A stretch of 5,311 bases of DNA. It comes from DASPXK01 sp035637315 (lineage in GTDB: Bacteria > Chloroflexota > UBA6077 > JACCZL01). Of this stretch, positions 1 through 5,291 are shown piece by piece. A model generated the notes under the pieces. That model did no database searches. It was not told where the DNA came from and worked only from the letters and a program-made list of their open reading frames with translations. Where the stretch lies: the NCBI GenBank assembly GCA_035637315.1, contig DASPXK010000129.1:1-5311 (forward strand), in the 5' to 3' direction. The position numbers were made by a program, and so were the translations under genes. The number at the start of each line of letters is the position of its first letter. Position 1 is the first letter of the stretch.

Positions 1-1
1 C

Positions 2-856
2 GTTCGCGCTGTGGGAGGCAAGCTTCCAGCTCCGCGGGCCGGTCTGCTCGCCGCGCTCCTGGCGCTCATGCCCGCCTCGGCCGTGTTAGCGGCGCCGCCC
101 ACCAGCGGTCTGGCGGTCTCGTTTCTGGATGTTGGAGCACCGTCCTTGTTCGTCCGCACCCCGGACGGGCGGACCGCTCTTGTCGGCGGGGGCGGGCTAT
201 CGGACTCGCTCGTCGCCTCGGTCGGCGAGCGACTGGCACTCTGGGAGCGGGGATTGGACTTGGCCGTGCTCAACACGACCAACGCGCCTCACCCGAGTGG
301 GCTTACGGAGACGCTGAGACGCTACCCTGCCCGGCTCGTGCTTGGACCACCGTCCGATGGGGCCGAGTCGATGGGAGCCGGAGCGATGGTTCTTGCGGAG
401 GCAGGGCAAAGGGTCGAGGTCGACACCGGGCTGTGGCTGGACGTTGTGGACGTTCGGACCTACCAGGAGCAGACAGTGCTCGACGTGGAGCTGGTGATGG
501 GCGACGTAGCGGTCTGGCTGCCAGGGCCCGGGCCGCCGAGCTATCGGTGGCAAGACCCCGACCGCGACGGCCGAACGGTCGTGATTCGCCTGCCGTCACG
601 CCCGACCGGCTGGCTCCAGAACGCGCCGCGCGCGCCTCGACTGGCTGTCATCTCGGACGGGCCACTTCGGCGGGCAAGCGGCAGATCCGGCGACGCGCCG
701 ACCCTCGACCATCGGACGTATGGGGATGTCTTGCTCTTCTTCGATGGCGCTCAGCCCAGCCTGCGGACCGAGCGCTGTGCGGCGGGTCGGGCGTGCCTGG
801 TGGCGCTCGCGCTCGAGCCGGAGCCCGAGACCGACCTGGTGCCGACAGCGCCGTAG
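2..856 (+). CDS. ComEC-like C-terminal region with a degenerate metallo-beta-lactamase domain (5' partial)
   Basis: Residues are counted from the GTG at 11. A hydrophobic helix (about 10-28) leads into LAVSFLDVG (34-42) and VRTPDGRTALVGGGG (48-62). This matches the junction between the last membrane helix and the metallo-beta-lactamase-like (MBL) domain of ComEC/Rec2 DNA-uptake channels, where the usual text is like FLDVGQGDA, then TPDGR and DGG. The order of later segments also fits: DLAVLNTTNAPHPSGL (83-98) where THPHxDHxxGL is expected, AGQRVEV (131-137), a hydrophobic strand ending WLPG (169-172) where LLTGD is expected, VVIRLPSRPTG (190-200) where a PHHGS-type segment is expected, and LAVISDGP (211-218). 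The metal-binding residues are therefore mostly missing, so nuclease activity is unlikely. The frame is open to the left edge and no SD precedes the GTG at 11, so the gene probably continues upstream, with the channel domain outside the window. A secreted stand-alone protein starting at 11 is the alternative. The family call is fairly firm; the function is not. Confidence 0.72.
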   Translation, partial: VRAVGGKLPAPRAGLLAALLALMPASAVLAAPPTSGLAVSFLDVGAPSLFVRTPDGRTALVGGGGLSDSLVASVGERLALWERGLDLAVLNTTNAPHPSGLTETLRRYPARLVLGPPSDGAESMGAGAMVLAEAGQRVEVDTGLWLDVVDVRTYQEQTVLDVELVMGDVAVWLPGPGPPSYRWQDPDRDGRTVVIRLPSRPTGWLQNAPRAPRLAVISDGPLRRASGRSGDAPTLDHRTYGDVLLFFDGAQPSLRTERCAAGRACLVALALEPEPETDLVPTAP

Positions 857-857
857 G

Positions 858-870
858 GGCACGCCGTGCC
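858..870. terminator. Small hairpin between convergent genes, possible weak terminator
   Basis: GGCAC (858-862) and GTGCC (866-870) form a short inverted repeat directly after the TAG of the ComEC-like gene, in the 37-bp gap before the convergent small gene. The stem is only 5-6 bp and no T-tract follows on either strand, so a true intrinsic terminator is doubtful. Confidence 0.22.
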
Positions 871-893
871 GTGCCTATCAGGACCAGGCGGGG

Positions 894-995
894 TTAGGTC
901 AGGCCAGACCAGCGCTGGATTATCACTAGGCCGATCAGGTTGGCCAGGATCACCAGCAGGACGATGACCATCTCCATGCCTTCGCTGACGACCAT
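894..995 (-). CDS. Small single-pass membrane protein, 33 residues, unrecognised family
   Basis: An ATG at 995 is preceded by AGGGAG about 7 nt upstream, and translation runs 33 codons to TAA at 894-896. The product starts MVVSEGMEM and continues into one uninterrupted hydrophobic stretch (about residues 9-26, including VIVLLVILANLIGLVII). It ends in a short polar tail, QRWSGLT. This is the composition of a single transmembrane helix with a short acidic N-terminus and one Arg after the helix. It lies on the same strand as the bactofilin, 63 bp beyond that gene's stop, and converges with the ComEC-like gene. A TACAAT box at 1028-1033 could give it its own transcript. I do not recognise a family. 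Start codon, SD, length and helix make it credible, but a chance small ORF is possible, so confidence is moderate. Confidence 0.55.
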   Translation of the reverse strand: MVVSEGMEMVIVLLVILANLIGLVIIQRWSGLT

Positions 996-1027
996 GCGCG
1001 GTCTCCCTGTCCTGCTCTGGCTAGCTG

Positions 1028-1033
1028 ATTGTA
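1028..1033 (-). promoter_or_regulatory. Possible -10 box for the small membrane protein
   Basis: TACAAT on the minus strand differs from the TATAAT consensus at one position. It lies about 33 nt upstream of the ATG at 995 and so predicts a leader of about 25 nt. A -35 match at 17 nt spacing (GTTCGA) is poor, so this rests mainly on the -10 box. Confidence 0.3.
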
Positions 1034-1058
1034 GGCTTCAGAGACAAGCTTCGAACAG

Positions 1059-1754
1059 TCATGAGACGCCCACGTCGACGGGCGTCCGGCTGGCCTCAGT
1101 CTCGCGCTGGCCGCCCGCGTTGAGCATCTTCATGTGTCCTTCGAAGTAGGCGCCCTCCTGCATGATCAGCGTGCCAGCGCTGATCGCGCCGGTTACCCGG
1201 CCGGTGGGTGTGATCTCGACCCGCCCCGGGCAGGTCAGCTCGCCGTTCACTTCGCCGGCGATGGTGATCTCCTGGGCGCTGATCTTGGCACTCACCTTCG
1301 CTTCCGCCTCGACCACCACCCGACGTTTGCTTTCGACCTCCTCGCCCTGCACGGTGCCTCGAATGCGAATCGAGTGCTCGGACCGGAAGCTGCCGTCTAC
1401 GGTCGTGCCTTCGCCGATGACGCTCTCGCCGTCGTCCTGGAGGAGCGCCGCGTGCCCCACGGGCGCCACTGGTCTGGCAAGGGGGGTCTGGGGCAATGGT
1501 GCTGGGGCCGCTGGCCGATTGAGTCCGACGTTGACGTCCGAAGAGAGCGGCCGCAGTGAGGCAGGAGTGGCGGGCTCGGGTGCGGGGCTCGGCCCGGGTC
1601 CGGATTGGACGGGCGCGGGTGGGCTGACTGTGGTCTGAGCATCGAGCAGGTCTTCCTCGGCACCGGCGGTCTCCTCGGCCTCGCGCGGCTGGTCCTTACT
1701 GCCGAGGGCTTTGGAGAAGCGCGTCCACTCAGACTCTTCGGTTTTCTTGAACAT
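1059..1754 (-). CDS. Bactofilin family cytoskeletal protein
   Basis: The 231-residue product has a bactofilin core (DUF583) at about residues 108-210. It reads as short beta-strands with recurrent Gly turns, for example SVIGEGTTVDGSF, IRIRGTVQGE, ITIAGEVNGEL, VEITPTGRVTGAIS and LIMQEGAYFEGHMKM, the pattern of a right-handed beta-helix. Bactofilins polymerise without nucleotide into filaments, usually at the membrane, and serve cell shape, polarity or wall-enzyme positioning. Before the core lies an acidic segment (about 25-39) and a Pro/Ala-rich, probably disordered stretch (about 41-100), longer than the tails of most bactofilins. The start is the ATG at 1754 (MFKK), because AGGAGG sits 4 nt upstream and a promoter is found at 1813-1842. 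A start at 1802 would fall near the transcription start and has no comparable SD. The short tail after the core is polar. The family call is strong; the cellular role is unknown. Confidence 0.9.
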   Translation of the reverse strand: MFKKTEESEWTRFSKALGSKDQPREAEETAGAEEDLLDAQTTVSPPAPVQSGPGPSPAPEPATPASLRPLSSDVNVGLNRPAAPAPLPQTPLARPVAPVGHAALLQDDGESVIGEGTTVDGSFRSEHSIRIRGTVQGEEVESKRRVVVEAEAKVSAKISAQEITIAGEVNGELTCPGRVEITPTGRVTGAISAGTLIMQEGAYFEGHMKMLNAGGQRETEASRTPVDVGVS

Positions 1755-1812
1755 GCTGCCTCCTCGGGCGGGCGTCGGCTGCCAGGCCGGGTTGTTGGGC
1801 AAGGCGTGCGTC

Positions 1813-1842
1813 AGTATACCGCCAGGTCACTCCGGCCGCCAA
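1813..1842 (-). promoter_or_regulatory. Sigma70-type promoter of the bactofilin gene
   Basis: On the minus strand TTGGCG (1842-1837) and TATACT (1818-1813) are separated by 18 nt and match the -35 and -10 consensus at 4/6 and 5/6 positions. The predicted transcript begins near 1806, giving a leader of about 50 nt before the ATG at 1754. The -35 box lies in the loop of an inverted repeat described separately. Confidence 0.5.
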
Positions 1843-1866
1843 TCCGGAGACCTAACCTCCAGGTTA
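1825..1866. repeat. Two adjacent inverted repeats between the dehydratase stop and the bactofilin promoter
   Basis: CTCCGG (1830-1835) pairs with CCGGAG (1844-1849) around an 8-nt loop, with a further GGT/ACC pair outside a 2-nt bulge. Immediately beside it TAACCT (1853-1858) and AGGTTA (1861-1866) form a 6-2-6 inverted repeat that includes the dehydratase stop codon. Either could end the dehydratase transcript, but no T-tract follows. The first hairpin holds the bactofilin -35 box in its loop. Confidence 0.4.
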
Positions 1867-3042
1867 CCAGCGTGGTTTCAGCGGCAGCCAGGAGGAGTCG
1901 CGTTTGCGCATCGCCGAAACGTCGTCTCGGCCGTGTGAGCGATTGCGCTCGTAGGCCTCGGCAAACACTGCCAGCTTGGCCTCGTCCAGCTCCACGCCGA
2001 GGCCCGGGCCGGACGGGACGTCCAGGCAGCCGTCCACGAACCGAAACATCGGACCCTTGATCACGTCCTCTTCCAGCCACGGGTAATGGCTGTCACTGGC
2101 GTAGATGAGATTGGGCACCGCGGCTGCCAGATGGGTCATGGCGGCCATGGTAATGCCGAGATGGCTGTTCGAGTGCTGGCCGAGTCCCCAGCCGAGGCTG
2201 TGGCAGATTTTGCCAAGCTTGACGCAGCCGGTCAGCCCTTCCCAGACGTGGTGGTCGGCCAGAACAACGGACACGGCGCCGGCCCGGAATGCCTCGGGGA
2301 GATGCTCGAACGCGGTAACGCACATGTTCGTACTGAGTGGGATGTGGGTCGCCTTTGCCACCTCAGCCATGCCCGTGATCCCGGCACACGGGTCCTCGAG
2401 ATACTCCAGGTCCACGTCCCGCAGCTTGTGGGCTGCCCGACGCGAGGTCTCGACCGACCAGACGGCGTTCGGGTCGATCCGCAGCCCCATCTGGGGCCCG
2501 AACCGCTCGCGCAGCAGGCGCATCGTCTCCACCTCGGCGTCTGGCTCGAGCACGCCACCTTTGACCTTGAGGCAGCGAAAGCCCCAGCGCTCGACCCATC
2601 GTTCGGCTAGCTGGACCATTGCCTTGGGCGACATCACCTCGCCCCATTCATCCTCGCCGGCCTCCTTGAAGAAAAGGTAGGCTGCGTAGGGCACTCGTCG
2701 GCGAATCGTCCCACCGAGCAGGTCCGCCACCGGCCGCCCGGTCGCCTTTCCGATCAGGTCGAGACAGGGCTCCTCGAGCGCAGAGAAGAGCCGCGCGTTC
2801 CGCAAGCTCACCCGCAGCGGCTCGAGCTGCCAGGGGTCTGTGCCGATCACGTGGCTTCGCGCGGCTTCCAGCGCCTGCAACATCGCACCGCCCCCGGGCG
2901 CCTCGCCCAGCCCAATGAGCCCGTCGTCGGTCCGAAGCCGAACGATGACCCGTAGGAACACGGGCTCGTGGACCCCCCACGAGTTCCGGAGTGGCGGATC
3001 GTGAACCGCCACCGGGGTGAGCTGCATGTCGACAATGCGCAC
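1864..3042 (-). CDS. Enolase-superfamily sugar-acid dehydratase, glucarate dehydratase type
   Basis: The 392-residue product has the two-domain plan of the mandelate racemase/glucarate dehydratase branch: an N-terminal capping domain (about 1-115, with GLIGLGEAPGG at 41-51) and a TIM-barrel domain with its catalytic motifs in order. These are K159-x-K161 in CLKVKGG, D190 in RIDPNAVWS, E216 in YLEDPC, N239 in STNM, D263 in ADHHVWEGL, and H290 in GQHSNSHLGI. Asp, Glu and Asn are the expected Mg ligands. The second Lys and the His would be the opposing bases, the arrangement known for glucarate dehydratase, which converts D-glucarate to 5-dehydro-4-deoxyglucarate. It is shorter than the roughly 446-residue E. 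coli GudD, so the substrate may be a related aldarate or aldonate. The start is the GTG at 3042, supported by AAAGGAG 9 nt upstream; an ATG five codons later is too far from that SD. No uptake or aldolase gene is adjacent. Superfamily is certain, substrate is not. Confidence 0.88.
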   Translation of the reverse strand: MRIVDMQLTPVAVHDPPLRNSWGVHEPVFLRVIVRLRTDDGLIGLGEAPGGGAMLQALEAARSHVIGTDPWQLEPLRVSLRNARLFSALEEPCLDLIGKATGRPVADLLGGTIRRRVPYAAYLFFKEAGEDEWGEVMSPKAMVQLAERWVERWGFRCLKVKGGVLEPDAEVETMRLLRERFGPQMGLRIDPNAVWSVETSRRAAHKLRDVDLEYLEDPCAGITGMAEVAKATHIPLSTNMCVTAFEHLPEAFRAGAVSVVLADHHVWEGLTGCVKLGKICHSLGWGLGQHSNSHLGITMAAMTHLAAAVPNLIYASDSHYPWLEEDVIKGPMFRFVDGCLDVPSGPGLGVELDEAKLAVFAEAYERNRSHGRDDVSAMRKRDSSWLPLKPRW

Positions 3043-3100
3043 GGCTGCCAGCTCCTTTGGACGCGGTTAGCATACCCAAAGTCGAGCGTAGCGAGCGGCT

Positions 3101-3146
3101 CGTAGTGCGCACTTCAGTGCGTCACAGGGCGCTAAGGCGCCGCTAC
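3101..3146. repeat. Double-hairpin palindromic element in the divergent intergenic region
   Basis: Two perfect small inverted repeats sit side by side: CGCACT-TC-AGTGCG (3108-3121) and GGCGC-TAAG-GCGCC (3128-3141). An outer pair, GTAG (3102-3105) and CTAC (3143-3146), could close them into a three-way junction. The first hairpin overlaps a 10-bp perfect palindrome, AGTGCGCACT (3104-3113). The compact form resembles dispersed palindromic repeats found in many bacterial genomes. A regulator site for the divergent genes is the alternative. No other copy is seen in this window. Confidence 0.5.
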
Positions 3147-3172
3147 CAAGCACTGGCATCCGCGGCTCCGGC

Positions 3173-3178
3173 TACAAT
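3173..3178 (+). promoter_or_regulatory. Possible -10 box for the CoxM-like gene
   Basis: TACAAT lies 33 nt before the TTG start, predicting a leader of about 25 nt. No good -35 is present at 16-18 nt; the nearest match, CTGGCA (3153-3158), is 14 nt away. The call rests on the -10 box and its position in the only intergenic gap before the gene. Confidence 0.35.
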
Positions 3179-3210
3179 ATCCGCCGGATGTCAGCCTGAG
3201 AGGCCCTGGT

Positions 3211-4092
3211 TTGAAGCCGGCCCTGTTTGAGTACTTTGCGCCAGCGTCGGTCGACGAGGCGATCGAGCTGCTGGCCGCCCGGCGTGAGGATGCCAAGGTA
3301 CTGGCCGGGGGCCAGAGCTTGGTGCCGTTGATGAACATGCGGCTCGCTCGGCCGGGCGCGATCGTCGACATCAACCGCATTCATGACCTGGACTACGTTC
3401 GCGAGCTCGACGGCGGGCTGGCGATTGGGGCCATGACTCGCCAGCGGACGGCGGAAAAGTCCAGTCTGTGTCGCGAGCGGGCGCCGCTCCTCCATGAGGC
3501 GCTCGGTTACATCGGCCATATCGCGATCCGGACCCGGGGGACGGTCGGCGGCACGATCGCCCACGCCGACCCGGCCGGTGAGCTGCCGGCCGTGGTGACC
3601 GCTCTGGGGGCGGAGCTGGTTGCGCGAGGACCGCGCGGCGAACGGGTGGTCCGTGCAGAGGCGTTTTATCTGACCTACTTGACCACCGTTCTCGAGCCGG
3701 ACGAGATGCTCACGGAGGTCCGCCTTCCGGCCTTGCCACAGGGCGCCGGCTGGTGTTTCATGGAGATCAGTCGCCGCCACGGCGACTTCGCGCTGGTCGG
3801 CGTGGCGTGCATCTTGCAGCTCGACGCCGGCGGCCTTATCTCAGATGCGGGGCTGGTCTTCACCGGCGTTGGCGGCACGCCTTACGTGTCGGGGGTTGGC
3901 GCGGAGGCGCTGCGCGGCGAAAAGCCGAGTCAAACGCTGTTCGAGCGCGTCCAGCAAGTCGTCTCGGCCGACGACGGGCTGGAGCCTGACTCGGACATCC
4001 ACGCATCGGCCGTCTACCGCAAGGAGGTCGCCGGGGTGATGGCGAAGCGAGCGCTGAAGATCGCCGCCGAACGAGTCGGCAGTAGGCAGTAG
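3211..4092 (+). CDS. FAD-binding medium subunit of a molybdenum hydroxylase (CoxM/xanthine dehydrogenase family)
   Basis: This 293-residue protein has the usual length and motifs of the medium subunit that carries FAD and passes electrons from the [2Fe-2S] subunit to an acceptor. LAGGQSLVPLMNMRL (31-45) and TRGTVGGTIAHADPAGELP (108-126) are the two FAD-binding segments. They sit at about the same residue numbers as AGGHS and TIGG of characterised CoxM, as I recall them. RRHGDFALVGVA (188-199) and the C-terminal HASAVYRKEVAGVMAKRAL (264-282) are also typical. The start is TTG at 3211, giving the family-like MKPALFEY; GAGAGG (3198-3203) lies 7 nt upstream, and the nearby ATG at 3188 is out of frame and stops after three codons. 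The small and large subunit genes that normally adjoin it are absent on both sides here, so the substrate cannot be named. The last residues and the stop are encoded in a heptamer repeat. Confidence 0.9.
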   Translation: MKPALFEYFAPASVDEAIELLAARREDAKVLAGGQSLVPLMNMRLARPGAIVDINRIHDLDYVRELDGGLAIGAMTRQRTAEKSSLCRERAPLLHEALGYIGHIAIRTRGTVGGTIAHADPAGELPAVVTALGAELVARGPRGERVVRAEAFYLTYLTTVLEPDEMLTEVRLPALPQGAGWCFMEISRRHGDFALVGVACILQLDAGGLISDAGLVFTGVGGTPYVSGVGAEALRGEKPSQTLFERVQQVVSADDGLEPDSDIHASAVYRKEVAGVMAKRALKIAAERVGSRQ

Positions 4093-4127
4093 GCAGTAGG
4101 CAGCTGATCTTTGCCCACTGCCCACTA
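4075..4127. repeat. Heptamer tandem repeat and inverted repeat forming the ends of two convergent genes
   Basis: GTAGGCA is repeated three times (4082-4102), preceded by a one-mismatch copy, GTCGGCA (4075-4081). After a 9-nt spacer, TGCCCAC occurs twice (4112-4125), which is GTGGGCA on the other strand. Bases 4088-4102 pair with 4112-4126 at 13 of 15 positions. The two A-C mismatches on the plus strand become G-U pairs in a minus-strand transcript, giving a fully paired 15-bp stem there. The stop codon at 4090-4092 (+) and the stop at 4125-4127 (-) both fall inside it. No T-tract follows, so any terminator role is uncertain. Confidence 0.8.
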
Positions 4128-4364
4128 ACGCCTGCGCGGGCGTTGGTTTGGCTGGCGGCCCGCCATCGCCTGGCCGCGCTGGTAGAAGAGCCAGAAGGCC
4201 GGAGCCACCGAGACGACTGCTAGCCCGATCAAGGCTGGGTCGCCGAATACGCGGCCGGTCACGGCGAGGGTGACCGTGACGAAGGCTAGCAGGATGAGCG
4301 CCATGCCGAACAGAAAAGGGTCGCGCACCCACTCGCGGCTCTTGCGCTGGTCGGACGTCTTCAT
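4125..4364 (-). CDS. Small protein with two predicted membrane helices, unknown function
   Basis: The 79-residue product has a charged N-terminus (MKTSDQRKSREWVRD) and a first hydrophobic helix at about 17-37 (beginning FLFGMALILLAFV). A short loop, RVFGDP, follows, then a second helix at about 43-61 (LIGLAVVSVAPAFWLFY) and a strongly basic tail ending RQPNQRPRRR. The basic ends suggest that both termini face the cytoplasm. The ATG at 4364 has AGGAG 6 nt upstream. The gene lies 126 bp after the lipoprotein gene on the same strand and converges on the CoxM-like gene with 32 bp between the stop codons. I recognise no family. Start signal, composition and placement make it a likely real gene. 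Confidence 0.72.
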   Translation of the reverse strand: MKTSDQRKSREWVRDPFLFGMALILLAFVTVTLAVTGRVFGDPALIGLAVVSVAPAFWLFYQRGQAMAGRQPNQRPRRR

Positions 4365-4490
4365 TGACGACTCCTGGGCGGGCCTCGCGGCGCGCGACGA
4401 GCGCGGCCGGGCCCGTATCGTAACGCGTTAGGGGGCGCCCTGCACAAGTATTTGCGAAGAGAAGTCGTGGCGTCTCGAGCCGAGGCCTGC

Positions 4491-5201
4491 CTAGCGTGAC
4501 CCTGGCTTGGGGGCTGGCGACGGCGCGGGCGCGAGCCGCTGAGTCGGTCCTCGCGGTGTCGGCGGCGCGAGCGTGGCGGCAGGCGCGAACGTGGGAACTG
4601 GCACCCGGGTTGGCACTGATGGGGCCTGGCGCGGACCGACCGTGAACTGCCAGCGATAGCCGCCCATCTGGCCTTGCTCGTCGCGAGCCTGCACGCGTAC
4701 CTCGTGCGTGCCGGGCGAGAGCTGACGGTTGAAGCTGATCACCAGACTTCGGCCCGCCGGGCTGCCGAGGCTGGGCTCAAATGGCTCGCCGTCGACGAAG
4801 GCGACCACGTCCACGAGGTTGCTCGACCCGGTCACGCGTGCCCCTATCGCGATCTCGCCGGACTGCAGCTCCGCCCCGGGCGGCGGCTGAATGCTGCTGA
4901 TGATCGGGTAGATGCCCGGCGAGGCGCGAGGACCCGAGCTGGGGATGGGGGTAGGCGGCGGGTCTGAGGAGGGCTCGGGCGTCGGGGTACCGAGCAAGCT
5001 CGGCGGCGGCACGAGGGTCGTCGGCGGCTCGGAAAGCAGGCGACTGGCTGGCGAGCCCGCGGCAACCGGCTCGGCGCCCTCACGCGGCCGGTCGGCGGCC
5101 CGTGCGCACGCGCCGAGCACGAGCGCCAGCGTCAGCGCGAGCGCGACGATGACGTCGGTTTTGAAGTTGTCTTCCAGCTTGAGCACGACGCCTGTGACCA
5201 T
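4491..5201 (-). CDS. Putative lipoprotein with an Ig-like beta domain between Pro-rich linkers
   Basis: The 236-residue product has an unusually long n-region (1-16), a hydrophobic segment DVIVALALTLALVLGAC (16-32) and a lipobox-like LGAC with Cys32 as the likely lipidated residue. A Pro/Ser/Thr-rich linker (about 56-97) follows, then a beta-rich domain of about 90 residues (98-188). Text such as IQPPPGAELQSGEIAIGARV, VVAFVDGEPF, LSPGTHEVRVQARDEQG and YRWQFTV in this domain is typical of Ig-like or bacterial Big-type domains on surface proteins. A second Pro-rich stretch (189-236) ends the protein. It is probably exported and anchored to the membrane, with the domain held away from it; no enzyme motif is seen. 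The ATG at 5201 is preceded by GGTGAGGGC, a weak SD that lies in a long palindrome. GTG at 5186, five codons in, is an alternative start with only a weak AGG upstream. The lipoprotein call is moderate; the ligand is unknown. Confidence 0.72.
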   Translation of the reverse strand: MVTGVVLKLEDNFKTDVIVALALTLALVLGACARAADRPREGAEPVAAGSPASRLLSEPPTTLVPPPSLLGTPTPEPSSDPPPTPIPSSGPRASPGIYPIISSIQPPPGAELQSGEIAIGARVTGSSNLVDVVAFVDGEPFEPSLGSPAGRSLVISFNRQLSPGTHEVRVQARDEQGQMGGYRWQFTVGPRQAPSVPTRVPVPTFAPAATLAPPTPRGPTQRLAPAPSPAPKPGSR

Positions 5202-5291
5202 GCCCTCACCCCCGGGCCCCTCTCCCTCGCGGAGGAGAGGGGGGATAGCTCCCCTCTCCCCGCGAGGGAGAGGGGCCCGGGGGTGAGGGCA
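5201..5291. repeat. 91-nt near-perfect palindrome abutting the lipoprotein start codon
   Basis: Bases 5201-5232 and 5260-5291 are perfect reverse complements (32 nt). Inside them, after one unpaired A at 5233, GGAGAGGGG (5234-5242) and CCCCTCTCC (5251-5259) form a 9-bp inner stem around the 8-nt loop GGATAGCT. The arms are made of CCCTCACCC, CCCGGGCCCC and TCTCCC blocks, the style of dispersed palindromic repeats seen in many high-GC genomes. There is no ORF for a transposase and no clear target duplication in the flanks (5190-5200 and 5292-5300). It lies in the leader of the minus-strand lipoprotein gene; it could also end a transcript entering from the right. Confidence 0.85.

Noticed and set aside
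11..94. Classical signal peptide at the start of the ComEC-like protein
   Set aside because: The hydrophobic stretch and AxA-like end could look like a signal peptide. However, the GTG has no SD, the frame is open to the left edge, and the context matches the last membrane helix of ComEC, so an internal helix is more likely.
1134..1638. Plus-strand open frames opposite the bactofilin
   Set aside because: The minus-strand frame has a promoter, an SD and a clear bactofilin core. The plus-strand products look like GC-driven shadows.
2086..2680. Plus-strand open frames opposite the dehydratase
   Set aside because: They lie opposite the catalytic motifs of a well-supported enzyme and their translations are low-complexity, without domain features.
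3172..3780. Long open frame on the minus strand opposite the CoxM-like gene
   Set aside because: It is antisense to a gene with clear FAD motifs, and its translation has no recognisable domain. Long antisense frames are expected in high-GC DNA.
4075..4127. CRISPR-like repeats
   Set aside because: The units are 7 nt and directly tandem, without spacers, so this is a simple tandem repeat.
4365..4490. Promoter for the 79-residue gene
   Set aside because: TTGTGC and TACGAT can be found on the minus strand, but with a 19-nt gap and weak matches, which is too poor to list as a feature.
4912..5286. Plus-strand open frame running from the lipoprotein region into the palindrome
   Set aside because: Its C-terminal part is only the translated palindrome, and the rest is antisense to the lipoprotein's Pro-rich linker.
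5201..5291. Insertion sequence
   Set aside because: At 91 nt there is no room for a transposase and no target duplication is visible. It is at most a non-autonomous repeat.
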